From NCBI GenBank assembly GCA_964625225.1, contig CAZVAR010000005.1:1-63910 (forward strand): 63,910 bases of DNA, in the 5' to 3' direction. This document shows positions 33,466 through 42,295 of the stretch, piece after piece (position 1 is the first letter of the stretch; every line of letters begins with the position of its first letter). Origin of the DNA: CAZVAR01 sp964625225 (lineage in GTDB: Bacteria; Pseudomonadota; Alphaproteobacteria; JAJUGE01). Below the pieces are notes generated by a model that was given only the letters and a program-made list of their open reading frames with translations, did no database searches and was not told where the DNA came from. The position numbers were made by a program, and so were the translations under genes.

Positions 33466-34689
33466 GTGGCGGATAGCGACACCGTCGTGACTACTACAGT
33501 GCCCCCGCGCGGGTCGCCAGGCGAGGTCTTCGCCGCGTTCATTAAGCTCGGGCTGACCTCCTTCGGCGGCCCGATTGCCCATCTCGGCTACTATCGCGAC
33601 GAGTTGGTCGTCCGCCGCCGTTGGATCGACGAAGCCGGCTATGCCGACATCGTGGCGCTTTGTCAGTTCCTGCCGGGGCCGGCGAGCAGCCAAGTCGGTT
33701 TCGCCCTGGGGCTGTTGCGAGCCGGTCTGCTTGGCGCCCTTGCGGCATGGGTGGCGTTCACGCTGCCGTCGGCCGTGCTGCTCGTCCTCTTCGCGATCGG
33801 GGTCGGAGTCTTCGAGGGGCCGGTCGGCGCCGGTCTGCTCCACGGCTTGAAGGTGGTTGCCGTCTCCGTCGTGGCGCAGGCGGTTTGGGGGATGGCGCGC
33901 ACCCTCTGCCCGGATCGGCGGCGCGCCGGCATCGCTGTCGCCGCGGTGCTGATCGTAGTCTTCGTCGGCGGTTCGCCGGGACAGGTCGGCGCGATCGTCC
34001 TCGGCGGTCTGGCGGGGCTGCTGCTGTGTCGCGATGTCCCGGCTCCGGTTGCCGGGCATCTGACCTTCCCGGTGTCCAGGCGCATGGGCGCCGCGCTGCT
34101 GCTGCTGTTTCTCGGGCTTCTGTTCGCGTTGCCGCCGGCCGCCACGGCGCTGCCGCTGCAGGCGCTGGCGCTCGTCGACGCCTTTTACCGCGCGGGCGCG
34201 CTCGTGTTCGGTGGAGGACACGTGGTGCTGCCCCTGCTGGAGGCGGAGGTCGTCGGACCGGGGTGGGTGAGCGTCGATGCCTTCCTCGCCGGCTATGGCG
34301 CGGCCCAGGCCGTGCCGGGGCCGCTGTTCACCTTTGCGGCCTATCTCGGTGTCGTCATGGGTCCGGAGCCGAACGGCGTCGCGGGTGCGGTGATCTGCCT
34401 CGTCGCCCTGTTTCTGCCGGGCCTCATCCTAGTCGTCGGCGCCCTCCCCTTCTGGGACGCCTTCCGCAGGCACCCGGCCGCGCAGGCCGCGCTGCGCGGG
34501 ACGAACGCCGCCGTCGTCGGCCTGCTCGGTGCGGCGCTCTACGACCCGGTCTGGGCAAGCGCGATCCTTACGTCCTACGATTTCGCGCTCGCCCTGACCG
34601 GCTTCGTCCTCCTGACCGTCTGGAGCGTGCAGCCATGGATCGTCGTGATCCTGCTGGCGGCCGGCGGCGCCGGCCTGACGCTGCTCTAG
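33466..34689 (+). CDS. chrA: Chromate transporter ChrA (two-domain, long form)
   Basis: The 407-residue membrane protein has the two homologous halves of full-length ChrA: the N-half FIKLGLTSFGGPIAHLGYYR and ALCQFLPGPASSQVGFALGL, and the C-half ALVFGGGHVVLPLLEAEVVG and GYGAAQAVPGPLFTFAAYLG. These repeated PGP motifs are the CHR domain signature. It expels chromate. The start is a GTG at 33466 after GAGGAG, and about ten transmembrane segments are visible. I see no chrB or regulator nearby. Confidence 0.92.
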   Translation: MADSDTVVTTTVPPRGSPGEVFAAFIKLGLTSFGGPIAHLGYYRDELVVRRRWIDEAGYADIVALCQFLPGPASSQVGFALGLLRAGLLGALAAWVAFTLPSAVLLVLFAIGVGVFEGPVGAGLLHGLKVVAVSVVAQAVWGMARTLCPDRRRAGIAVAAVLIVVFVGGSPGQVGAIVLGGLAGLLLCRDVPAPVAGHLTFPVSRRMGAALLLLFLGLLFALPPAATALPLQALALVDAFYRAGALVFGGGHVVLPLLEAEVVGPGWVSVDAFLAGYGAAQAVPGPLFTFAAYLGVVMGPEPNGVAGAVICLVALFLPGLILVVGALPFWDAFRRHPAAQAALRGTNAAVVGLLGAALYDPVWASAILTSYDFALALTGFVLLTVWSVQPWIVVILLAAGGAGLTLL

Positions 34690-34805
34690 GAGCGCAGGCG
34701 CGCGATACCGGGCCGGGCCGCACCGGCATTCGGCGCTGCGGCCCCGTTCTCCGGGCACTGTTCGGCTTTCGCGATGTTCCGGGAGTCGGGAGATCGGGCG
34801 AGCAT

Positions 34806-34881
34806 TGGTGACCCCTACGGGACTCGAACCCGTGTTTCCAACGTGAGAGGCTGGCGTCCTAGACCGCTAGACGAAGGGGCC
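34806..34881 (-). tRNA. tRNA-Glu (anticodon CTC)
   Basis: Read on the minus strand the gene starts GGCCCCTTCGTCTAG and folds into a clean cloverleaf: 7-bp acceptor (one G-U), anticodon stem CCAGC/GTTGG with loop CTCTCAC (anticodon CTC), and the TTCGAGTC T-loop region. The 3' CCA is encoded at 34808-34806. The acceptor, D-arm and T-arm match tRNA-Glu. Confidence 0.95.
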
Positions 34882-34935
34882 CCATGCGCGGCGCGCGACA
34901 TATGGCAGAAATTGGACAGGCGATCAAGGGCAGGC

Positions 34936-35247
34936 TCAGCGCGCCGCGTCGCTGCCGACCTGTACCGCACCGAGCCGGTTGCCGGTCGCCAGATCGACGA
35001 CCTCGAACCGGGCTGCGTCGCCGGCCTCCTGTATATGGATAACGAGCCGTCCCGCTTCAACGGTTGCCCAGACCACCCTGGCCCCATCCGGGAGCGTAAG
35101 GTCGACCTCCCCGAAAGCGGGGAGCGGCGGCGGGCCTTTCGCCTCCTGTTCCTGGGTCGCCCGTTTGACGATGACGGTCACCACCACGGCTACACCGGCG
35201 ACGATCAGGATGCCCATGACCACGACGAGAACCTGAAGCGCCCGCAC
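34936..35247 (-). CDS. DUF6476 family protein
   Basis: The 103-residue product starts at a GTG at 35247 (VRALQVLVVVMGILIVAGVA) after AAGGTGTGGA. It has one N-terminal membrane segment followed by a periplasmic or cytoplasmic beta-rich domain of about 60 residues (LPAFGEVDLTLPDGARVVWA; LVIHIQEAG). This is the DUF6476 family of alphaproteobacteria, normally located beside rluD and rpoH, as here. Function unknown. It is divergent from rluD. Confidence 0.78.
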   Translation of the reverse strand: MRALQVLVVVMGILIVAGVAVVVTVIVKRATQEQEAKGPPPLPAFGEVDLTLPDGARVVWATVEAGRLVIHIQEAGDAARFEVVDLATGNRLGAVQVGSDAAR

Positions 35248-35356
35248 TCCACACCTTTTCCGTTTCGACAGGCCACCCGGCCCATCATCGGCCACAATTC
35301 GCCGAAAGCATACCGCGCCTTGGAGAAAGCCGAAACGCAGCGGACGCGTCAGCGGA

Positions 35357-36325
35357 ATGTCGGAGGAAGTCGAGCGGTATGAGGTGACTGTGGACGCGTC
35401 CGCAGTCGGCCAGCGTCTGGACCGCCTGCTGAGCACGGCCCTGCAGTTCCTGTCGCGAACGCGCCTGAAGGCTCTGCTGCAGGACGGGATGGTGAGCGCC
35501 GACGGTCGGCCCGTCTCCGACCCGGCCTATCGTGTGCAGGCCGGGCAACGGTTCACCGTCCGCGTGCCCGAAGCCGCCCCGGCCGAACCTGCTGCACAGC
35601 CCTTGCCGCTGGCGATCGTCTACGAGGACGACCAGGTGGTGGTCATCGACAAGCCGGCCGGACTCGTCGTCCACCCCGCCCCGGGAAGCCCGGACTCGAC
35701 CCTGGTCAACGCGCTGATCGCCCATTGCGGCGAAAGCCTGTCCGGGATCGGCGGGGTGCGGCGGCCGGGCATCGTCCACCGGCTCGACAGGGACACCAGC
35801 GGACTTCTGGTGGTCGCCAAGACCGACGCCGCGCACCGAAGCCTCGCCGCGCAGTTCGCGCGGCACAGCATCGACCGCGCTTACCTGGCCCTGGTCTGGG
35901 GCGTCCCGGCGCCGCCCGCTGGACGCATCGAAGGCAACATCGGCCGGAGTCCGCGCGACCGGAAGAAGATGGCGGTCCGTCGGGAGGGCGGGAAGCCGGC
36001 GGCCACGCGTTATCGGCTGCTGCGCGCTTATGGCGGCCGCGCCGCATTGCTGGAATGCCGGCTCGAAACCGGACGCACGCACCAGATCCGGGTTCACCTG
36101 GCGAGCCGAGGTCACCCGCTTGTTGGCGACCGCCTCTATGGCGGCTCGCGAAGCGTGCCCGGCCAGTTGGGCGCCATACTCCGCGCCTTCCCGCGGCAGG
36201 CGCTCCATGCGGCGGAACTCGGCTTCGATCATCCGACCCGCGCGGAGCGGATGACGTTTCGAGCTGATTTACCTCATGATTTCCGTGAGTTGGTTGCCAG
36301 TTTAGAACACATTGAAAAGCTCTGA
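35357..36325 (+). CDS. rluD: 23S rRNA pseudouridine synthase RluD-type
   Basis: The 322-residue enzyme has an N-terminal S4 domain (VGQRLDRLLSTALQFLSRTR) and the RsuA/RluA catalytic domain with the aspartate motif GIVHRLDRDTSGLLVVAKTD near 140, plus the ECRLETGRTHQIRVHLASRG block. RluD makes pseudouridines 1911, 1915 and 1917 in helix 69 of 23S rRNA. rpoH follows 83 bases downstream, a standing alphaproteobacterial pair. Confidence 0.9.
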   Translation: MSEEVERYEVTVDASAVGQRLDRLLSTALQFLSRTRLKALLQDGMVSADGRPVSDPAYRVQAGQRFTVRVPEAAPAEPAAQPLPLAIVYEDDQVVVIDKPAGLVVHPAPGSPDSTLVNALIAHCGESLSGIGGVRRPGIVHRLDRDTSGLLVVAKTDAAHRSLAAQFARHSIDRAYLALVWGVPAPPAGRIEGNIGRSPRDRKKMAVRREGGKPAATRYRLLRAYGGRAALLECRLETGRTHQIRVHLASRGHPLVGDRLYGGSRSVPGQLGAILRAFPRQALHAAELGFDHPTRAERMTFRADLPHDFRELVASLEHIEKL

Positions 36326-36339
36326 GGAAACCGTATAAA
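36312..36339 (+). promoter_or_regulatory. Putative rpoH promoter
   Basis: TTGAAA at 36312-36317 and TATAAA at 36334-36339 are separated by 16 bases, a sigma-70-type arrangement, and lie across the end of rluD 70 bases before the rpoH ATG. The element also partly resembles a heat-shock promoter, so autoregulation is possible. Confidence 0.6.
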
Positions 36340-36408
36340 CTCGGTCCTGTTAACGTCGAAGGACCCTGGCCCGTGCTATCCTGGGGCCTTCGAGGGGAGG
36401 TGTGTGTG

Positions 36409-37326
36409 ATGGCCAATTCGGTGCCTGTCCCGTCCAGCGTTCCGGCCCTGACGGCCGAGGGAAACCTGTCCCGGTATCTCCAGGCGATCCGGAAGTTCCC
36501 CATGCTGCAGCCGGAAGAGGAATACATGCTGGCCAAGCGCTGGAAGGAGCATGGGGACGTCGAGGCGGCGGAACGGCTGGTGACGAGCCACCTGCGGCTG
36601 GTGGCGAAGATCGCGATGGGCTATCGCGGGTACGGCCTGCCGCTGAGCGAACTGATTTCCGAAGGCAATGTCGGGATGATGCAGGCCGTCAAACGCTTCG
36701 ATCCGGATCGCGGCTTCCGGCTCGCAACCTATGCGATGTGGTGGATTCGGGCGGCAATCCAGGAATACATCCTGCACTCCTGGTCCCTCGTGAAGATGGG
36801 AACGACGGCCGCTCAGAAGAAGCTGTTCTTTAATTTGCGCAAGCTGAAGGGGCAGCTTCAGGCCATCGATGAAGGCGATCTGTCGCCGGAGAACGTCCGC
36901 AAGATCGCCACCACGCTCAATGTTCCCGAAGAGGACGTGATCCAGATGAACCGGCGCCTCGCGAGCCCGGACCATTCGCTGAACGCGCCGCTGCGGACGG
37001 AGGGGGAAGGCGAGTGGCAGGACTGGCTGGTCGACGAGTCGGAGGATCAGGAGACCCTTCTCGGTGACCGGCAGGAGTTGCTCCGGCGGCGCCGATTGCT
37101 GGCCGATGCCATGCGGCACCTCAACGATCGCGAACGCTTTATTCTCAGCGAACGCCGGCTGAAGGAGAGCCCCTCGACGCTGGAGGACCTGAGTCAGCAC
37201 TACGGGATCTCGCGAGAGCGCGTCCGGCAGATCGAGGTGAGAGCCTTCGAGAAGCTGCAGAAGGCCGTACGCAATGCGCTCGTGAAGGAACGGCTGGAGG
37301 GGGCGGCGGCCGAGCCGGCGGCGTGA
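36409..37326 (+). CDS. rpoH: RNA polymerase sigma-32 factor RpoH
   Basis: The 305-residue sigma factor shows region 2 (RLVTSHLRLVAKIAMGYRGY and LATYAMWWIRAAIQEYILHS), the RpoH box in region C (KKLFFNLRKLKGQLQ) and region 4.2 (HYGISRERVRQIEVRAFEKL). It directs heat-shock transcription. The ATG at 36409, after GAGGGGAGG, is chosen because the family begins there; the frame runs 12 codons further upstream. Confidence 0.95.
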   Translation: MANSVPVPSSVPALTAEGNLSRYLQAIRKFPMLQPEEEYMLAKRWKEHGDVEAAERLVTSHLRLVAKIAMGYRGYGLPLSELISEGNVGMMQAVKRFDPDRGFRLATYAMWWIRAAIQEYILHSWSLVKMGTTAAQKKLFFNLRKLKGQLQAIDEGDLSPENVRKIATTLNVPEEDVIQMNRRLASPDHSLNAPLRTEGEGEWQDWLVDESEDQETLLGDRQELLRRRRLLADAMRHLNDRERFILSERRLKESPSTLEDLSQHYGISRERVRQIEVRAFEKLQKAVRNALVKERLEGAAAEPAA

Positions 37327-37342
37327 GCGGAACGACCCGGCC

Positions 37343-37864
37343 TCAATCCTGCTTCTGGACTCCGCCGATCTCGACCTCGGTACCCCATTCCCGTACCAGT
37401 TCGCGCTGGCGGTTCTCGATGACGCGGAGCTGCCGGTCGATTGAGCGGCGGGTAAATGACTGCACCAAAGGGGGCACGGTAAGATAGATCCCCCACCCGG
37501 TCGCGGCGGCACCATAGAGGCCGGCCCAGACCACCGGATCGAGGAGAACCCCGGCCGGGCCGGGCGACGACGGTCCGGAATCGGCCAATTGGAACGCCGC
37601 CGGAACGACCGCCGCCACGTTCATCGCCCCGACCGTCTGCACGAGATATCGTTGCTCCGGTCGCCGCGTTACCCACGCGACGACCGTCGGTAGAAGCCCG
37701 ACCGCGATCAGCAGTGTCATGGCCGGTGCCAGGATGGCCAACGGCACGATAAGGGCTATCGCCAGCGTCGACGCCAGGGCGCGGACGCTCGATCCGAGCA
37801 GCGATGCCCTTGCCAGTCTCGGCAAGGACGCCGGGCCACTTTCGCCGACGGGAGGACCGTTCAC
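37343..37864 (-). CDS. Small membrane protein of unknown function
   Basis: The 173-residue product has several hydrophobic segments: LASTLAIALIVPLAILAPAM at 30-49, TLLIAVGLLPTVVAWVT at 50-66, and two in the middle, ending in a charged tail rich in Arg/Glu (RRSIDRQLRVIENRQRELV). The motif LPTVVAWVTRRPEQRYLVQT recalls a widespread but uncharacterised alphaproteobacterial protein. It starts 6 bases after the pseudokinase gene, so the two may act together. It ends 16 bases from the convergent rpoH stop. Confidence 0.65.
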   Translation of the reverse strand: MNGPPVGESGPASLPRLARASLLGSSVRALASTLAIALIVPLAILAPAMTLLIAVGLLPTVVAWVTRRPEQRYLVQTVGAMNVAAVVPAAFQLADSGPSSPGPAGVLLDPVVWAGLYGAAATGWGIYLTVPPLVQSFTRRSIDRQLRVIENRQRELVREWGTEVEIGGVQKQD

Positions 37865-37870
37865 CGCGCG

Positions 37871-39904
37871 TCACCCCGCCTGGAGCAGGAGCAGGGTGGT
37901 ACCGACGACCGCTCCGAGCGACACGGACAGGAGCGCCGCAAGTTGCTGTCCCTGCTCGTGCGCGTCGCCCAGCAGGTCCGGGCGGGCTTCCTCAAGCCGG
38001 ATCGCCGTCATCCGGTTGGCGTGGAACTGTCGGCGCGCTGCCGCGAACCCTGCCTCGTCGGCTTGCCACAGTGCGCGATCGTCGAGGATCTCCAGGAGAT
38101 CGGCAAGGTGACCGCTCTCCTTGCGGCGCTCCACGGCCGTTGCGAGCCGCTCGCGCTGCCGGCGATTGTGCAGGCGGCCGACGACGGGTGCGACCCGGTG
38201 CGCCAACCAGCGGCCGAGCAGAGGCAGCGGCGGATCTCCGACGGCCTGTTGCACGGCGGCAAGGAGGCGAAGCTCCAGGAGTGGGCGTTCGGTCGTCGCA
38301 GCGTCGCGTACAATCGCGGCGGCAACAGCGGGGGAACGCCGGCCGAGCCGGGACATCAAGAACGCGGCCGCATGAAGATCCAGCGGTGAGGTCACGAAAT
38401 CGGCCTGTCGGGCGCCGTCCTCGAGGACTGCAATCATTTCCTCCAGATCGGATACGCATTCGGCTCCGACCGCCTGGCCCAAGCAGGGCTGGTCGGGGTT
38501 CATCTCGTACAGGCATCGCTCGAGGCCGGATCCGAGCCCCGGCCGACGGAGATGGCTGTGCATCCGGTCCACCCAGCCCTCGAACGCCGCCAATGTGCGC
38601 AGTCGCGACGCCGGGAGCCAGGCCGGGATTCCCGCTTCGAGCAGGTCGGAAAAATCGTTCGCGGATCCCCCTTGGGCCATCGAGGCGTAAAGGGCGGTTC
38701 CGAGGCCGTCGGGCATGGCGCACAGCCTGCCGAACCGGACCGGGCCCCCTGGATCGAGCAGTATGCAGGCACGGGCGACGAGGGCGTCGTCGACGCGCCG
38801 GCTGCGCCCTCCGAAGCGGCCGAACGACCGCCGCATGTTCTGTATCGCCTCGGCCGTCGCTTCATCTCGTAGGCTGCTCCGCAGCCACTGCTCCACGGCG
38901 CCGCTCCGAATGTCGGCCGCCCCCTTCGGCCCCGCCCGCCACAGACCGAGAGCCAGCGAACGCGCCGTCCGGTACTGGCCTTCGCCGAGCCGATAGGGTC
39001 GTGCCGCGAGCCTGGGTGCCGCCGGGCGCGGCAGCAGCATGCGGTCGTTGCGCAGCCACGACTCCACAGCTTCCAAGCTCCAGCGCTGATCCGTCTCGTC
39101 GCACAGCAGACCCCGCAGCAGCGGCATCAGTTCGGGCGGCGGATGAGAGTCTCCAATCAAAGCGACCGCCGACCCCAGCTCGAGCTTTCGGATGAGGAGG
39201 CTGTCGGGGGTCTCCGACCCGACCGGGAGAGGGGAGCGATGACTGAGCCGGAGAATGCTGACGCCGAGCGCGTACAGATCGTCCGCAACCGTTCCCTCGC
39301 TGCGGCCGGCCGGGTGCGCAAGGCCGTTCTCGATGGTTTCGAACGCCGTCGGCTGATCGTAACCGGGCGGCGCGGTGACGCACTCCCCAAGCACCACGGC
39401 CTGCCGTCGAGGGTCTGCCCAGAACATGTTGTCCGGACGCACCGCCCGATGTGTCAAACCCCTCTCGTGGAAGTGGCGTAGTGCCTGGACGACCGGCGCC
39501 ACCACCCGCCGCAGGAGCTCGCTTCCGCTCAGCCCGAGACCAAAGGGTGGCAGCCGCTCCCCCTGTGGCCGCTCCAGGACGGCCGCAATGACCCGCCGCC
39601 CCAGCGGGGGCCACAGGCATGATCCGTAATCCAAGAGCCGCAGATGACCGGGCTCGGGTGACGCCCGCAAATGCTGCATCGCCTTAAGCCTCGCCGGAAG
39701 CGTGGGCCGGCAGATCACCGCGAACAATGATGCCCCCGGATCCAGCGGGTCCTCGGCGAGGTACGCGCGGGCGGACGGCGAATCGAGCTCCGGTAGCGGC
39801 AGCCCCGGGAAGAGCCGATACCGCCTGTTGAGGTCGACCGGGTCGCCCTGGCTGTTCATCGGCGTGGCACGCGACCGATCGGCGGCCTTGATCTGGTCCG
39901 ACAT
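37871..39904 (-). CDS. Ser/Thr protein kinase-like pseudokinase with C-terminal membrane anchor
   Basis: The 677-residue protein begins with a kinase-like fold over about residues 25-295: an N-lobe with FAVICRP where the ATP lysine would be (none is present), a C-lobe with the catalytic loop HRAVRPDNM (residues 152-160; the HRD aspartate is Ala154 and the Lys is Arg156) and, in place of DFG, GEC at 173-175. VADDLYALGVSILRL is the conserved DxWxxG-type helix. The remaining 380 residues are helical and unassigned, and the C-terminus is a single membrane segment (LAALLSVSLGAVVGTTLLLL). All three catalytic positions are lost, so I call it a pseudokinase scaffold. It is coupled to a small membrane-protein gene. 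Confidence 0.75.
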   Translation of the reverse strand: MSDQIKAADRSRATPMNSQGDPVDLNRRYRLFPGLPLPELDSPSARAYLAEDPLDPGASLFAVICRPTLPARLKAMQHLRASPEPGHLRLLDYGSCLWPPLGRRVIAAVLERPQGERLPPFGLGLSGSELLRRVVAPVVQALRHFHERGLTHRAVRPDNMFWADPRRQAVVLGECVTAPPGYDQPTAFETIENGLAHPAGRSEGTVADDLYALGVSILRLSHRSPLPVGSETPDSLLIRKLELGSAVALIGDSHPPPELMPLLRGLLCDETDQRWSLEAVESWLRNDRMLLPRPAAPRLAARPYRLGEGQYRTARSLALGLWRAGPKGAADIRSGAVEQWLRSSLRDEATAEAIQNMRRSFGRFGGRSRRVDDALVARACILLDPGGPVRFGRLCAMPDGLGTALYASMAQGGSANDFSDLLEAGIPAWLPASRLRTLAAFEGWVDRMHSHLRRPGLGSGLERCLYEMNPDQPCLGQAVGAECVSDLEEMIAVLEDGARQADFVTSPLDLHAAAFLMSRLGRRSPAVAAAIVRDAATTERPLLELRLLAAVQQAVGDPPLPLLGRWLAHRVAPVVGRLHNRRQRERLATAVERRKESGHLADLLEILDDRALWQADEAGFAAARRQFHANRMTAIRLEEARPDLLGDAHEQGQQLAALLSVSLGAVVGTTLLLLQAG

Positions 39905-39999
39905 CGTTCCCGATCTCCGTGCTGCGCCGCGGCCCGGAAGCCGCTGCCACCATCTTGCCCGGAAATGGCAAAAGCGGCGTTAATCTGCAGGAGACCCGG

Positions 40000-41484
40000 T
40001 CACTCCACCTTCGGAAGCGAGAAGATCTGCCCCGGATAGATCAGGTCGGGATCTCGAATCTGGTTGCGATTGGCTTCGTAGATCACCGTGTACCGGATGC
40101 CCTTCCCATAGGTGCGGCGGGCGATCCGCCACAGGCTGTTGCCGGGTTGCACGACCACCAGCCCACCGGGCGCCAGTTCGGCGTGGAGGTCGGCCCGAGT
40201 GAAGGGAAGTCGGATTCGAGCGGTGAGCGCACCGGACTCGGCGCGCGCATCCGCGCGCAGCGTGTAATCGCCGGCCGCCACATCGGCCTCAGGCGTCAGT
40301 TCCCAGCGGCCCGAAGGATCGGCCTGTGCCTCGCCGATGGCACGGTCGTCGAGGTAGATTTGCACCCGTTCCCCCGGAGCCGCGGCACCGCTGAACGCCA
40401 AATTGCCCCGATCGTCGTAATCGACCGTCTCGATCGCCAGCGTGGAGCCGCCGCGCGCGACGACCTCCGATCGTGATTCGCTCTCGCCGCCCGGCGGCTC
40501 CGATCCGGGCGTGTTCGAGCCGCGCTGCTGCAGACGGTCCAGGACGGTGCGGCCCGCGGCGGCGGTATCCTGCGGCCGGGCCTCCGCCGCACCCGTGTCT
40601 GCAGGCACACCGGCATCTGCCGGGGATGCTGGATCGGAGGGAGCGCTGTTATCGGAGGGAGCGCTGTTCTTGCTGCGGATGTCTGGTTTTCCAGGCTCCG
40701 CATCCCCTGGCACCATTGCCGCGAGGCGGTCCGCCGGCGGCGGCCCGTCACCCTCCTCCTTCGTCGGCGCAGCGGGCTCCGGGCGCTGCAGCAACCGGCT
40801 CGGTCCGATCCTCTCGCGCGGCACGGCCACGGCCAGCGGCGTGTCGGCATCTCGTTCGGGGACTGCCAGCACCACCACGGTCTCGGATTCCACCGTCTCG
40901 CCGCTATCACCCTCCGCTCGCAGCCGCAGTTCGTGGGCCCCGGAAGTGAGCGGGGCCTCGGGAATAAGGACCCACTCCCCTCGCCGGTCGGCGCGCGCGG
41001 TCCCGACCGTCCGGTCGGCGTCTTCCACGGTGACCGTGGCGTTCGGAGCCGCTCGCCCGGCGATCACCGCGCTTCCGTCGCGGGCGACCCGGACGATGTC
41101 GAAACTCGGTTCCGACCGATCCGGCTTGGGCTCGCGCGGCCTCTCCTCGTGTGGGGGTGCCTTCTCGGGCGTCGTCGCCAGGTCGGAGTGACCGGCCGGT
41201 ATCGGCGAAGGCGCAGCGCCCTTCGGTTCCGCATCGTTGCGCGGCGCTGCCGGTCGTGGCTCATCCGTACGGTCGCGTGGCGGATCGACGGTTCTCCCGG
41301 GTTCGGGCGAAACGCTCGCCGCTGCGGGAGAACCCGGCGTTACCCAGCCAGGCTGCCCGGCTGACCGGCCGGATTCGGTAATCGTGCGGTCGGCCGGCCG
41401 GTCGGACCCCAGCCCAGCATAGTAGTACCCCAACCCGACCCCGCCGAGGATCGCCGCTACCGCAATGAACAAGAACCGCTTCAC
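40000..41484 (-). CDS. LysM-domain protein with Ig-like repeats
   Basis: The 494-residue product starts at a GTG at 41484 (VKRFLFIAVAAILGGVGLGY), a single membrane or signal segment. A long Pro/Ala/Asp-rich linker of about 150 residues (40-140 and again 230-330) flanks a bacterial Ig-like domain near 145-215, then another near 360-435, and a C-terminal LysM domain (VQPGNSLWRIARRTYGKGIR, YPGQIFSLP) that binds peptidoglycan. This resembles the LysM cell-envelope proteins found ahead of pseudokinase operons in alphaproteobacteria. It is 95 bases before the pseudokinase in the same direction. Confidence 0.82.
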   Translation of the reverse strand: MKRFLFIAVAAILGGVGLGYYYAGLGSDRPADRTITESGRSAGQPGWVTPGSPAAASVSPEPGRTVDPPRDRTDEPRPAAPRNDAEPKGAAPSPIPAGHSDLATTPEKAPPHEERPREPKPDRSEPSFDIVRVARDGSAVIAGRAAPNATVTVEDADRTVGTARADRRGEWVLIPEAPLTSGAHELRLRAEGDSGETVESETVVVLAVPERDADTPLAVAVPRERIGPSRLLQRPEPAAPTKEEGDGPPPADRLAAMVPGDAEPGKPDIRSKNSAPSDNSAPSDPASPADAGVPADTGAAEARPQDTAAAGRTVLDRLQQRGSNTPGSEPPGGESESRSEVVARGGSTLAIETVDYDDRGNLAFSGAAAPGERVQIYLDDRAIGEAQADPSGRWELTPEADVAAGDYTLRADARAESGALTARIRLPFTRADLHAELAPGGLVVVQPGNSLWRIARRTYGKGIRYTVIYEANRNQIRDPDLIYPGQIFSLPKVE

Positions 41485-41698
41485 GCGCGCCCGCCGTTCG
41501 CCATGCCTAGCCCCGATCGGTATAAAAAGACGTGCCCGCGATCCGGCCGGCCGCACTCGGTCGAGGCAATGATGCAAATTCGTGACAATACCCAGTTAAG
41601 AGCCGCGTCCGGCGACACGCAACCGGAATCCGCCGCGCGCCCCCGCCCGCGTCAGTCCACTCGACGCGTCATCGGCGCGTCATGAGACCCTTTCACTG

Positions 41699-42295
41699 AT
41701 GGATCCGCACTCGCTCTGTGTCTTCTGCGGCTCACGGGTTGGCAACGACCCGACTTACGCCGCTGCAGCTACGCGTCTCGGCACTCTGCTGGCCGAAGCC
41801 GGAATCACCCTCGTCTATGGCGGCGGGCGCATCGGCCTGATGGGTGTCATCGCCGATTCCGTTACTGCGGCGGGTGGCCGCGTCGTCGGCGTGATTCCTG
41901 ACTTTCTCGAGCGACGGGAGGTCGCGAACCGCGCTGCCGACCAGTTGATCGTCACCCGCAGCATGCACGAACGGAAGCAGCGCATGTTCGACCTCGCCGA
42001 CGGGTTCGTGGTCCTGCCCGGAGGAATCGGGACGCTCGACGAGACAATCGAGATCCTGACCTGGAAACAGCTGCATCGACACACCAAGCCGATCGTCCTA
42101 CTCGACCTCGACGGCTTTTGGCAGCCCCTTCTGGCGCTGTTCGATGCCGTCATCCGGAGAGGGTTTGCGACCGACCGGACGCGCAGCCTCTACGAGGTCG
42201 TCGACACGACCGACGCGATCATCCCCGCCATCCGCCGCGCGCCGGCGCCGTCACGCGGCCCCAGCACCGGTCTGCGAGTGTACCGGCACGGCTAA
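41699..42295 (+). CDS. LOG-family nucleotide 5'-monophosphate nucleosidase (TIGR00730)
   Basis: The 198-residue protein starts with LCVFCGSRVGNDPTYAAAAT and has the diagnostic VYGGGRIGLMGVIADSV and PGGIGTLDETIEILTWKQLH motifs (PGGxGTxxE) of the cytokinin-activating LOG family. Bacterial members hydrolyse cytokinin ribotides or AMP-like nucleotides. It is transcribed away from the LysM gene, and its stop overlaps the convergent SLBB stop by two bases. Confidence 0.9.
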   Translation: MDPHSLCVFCGSRVGNDPTYAAAATRLGTLLAEAGITLVYGGGRIGLMGVIADSVTAAGGRVVGVIPDFLERREVANRAADQLIVTRSMHERKQRMFDLADGFVVLPGGIGTLDETIEILTWKQLHRHTKPIVLLDLDGFWQPLLALFDAVIRRGFATDRTRSLYEVVDTTDAIIPAIRRAPAPSRGPSTGLRVYRHG

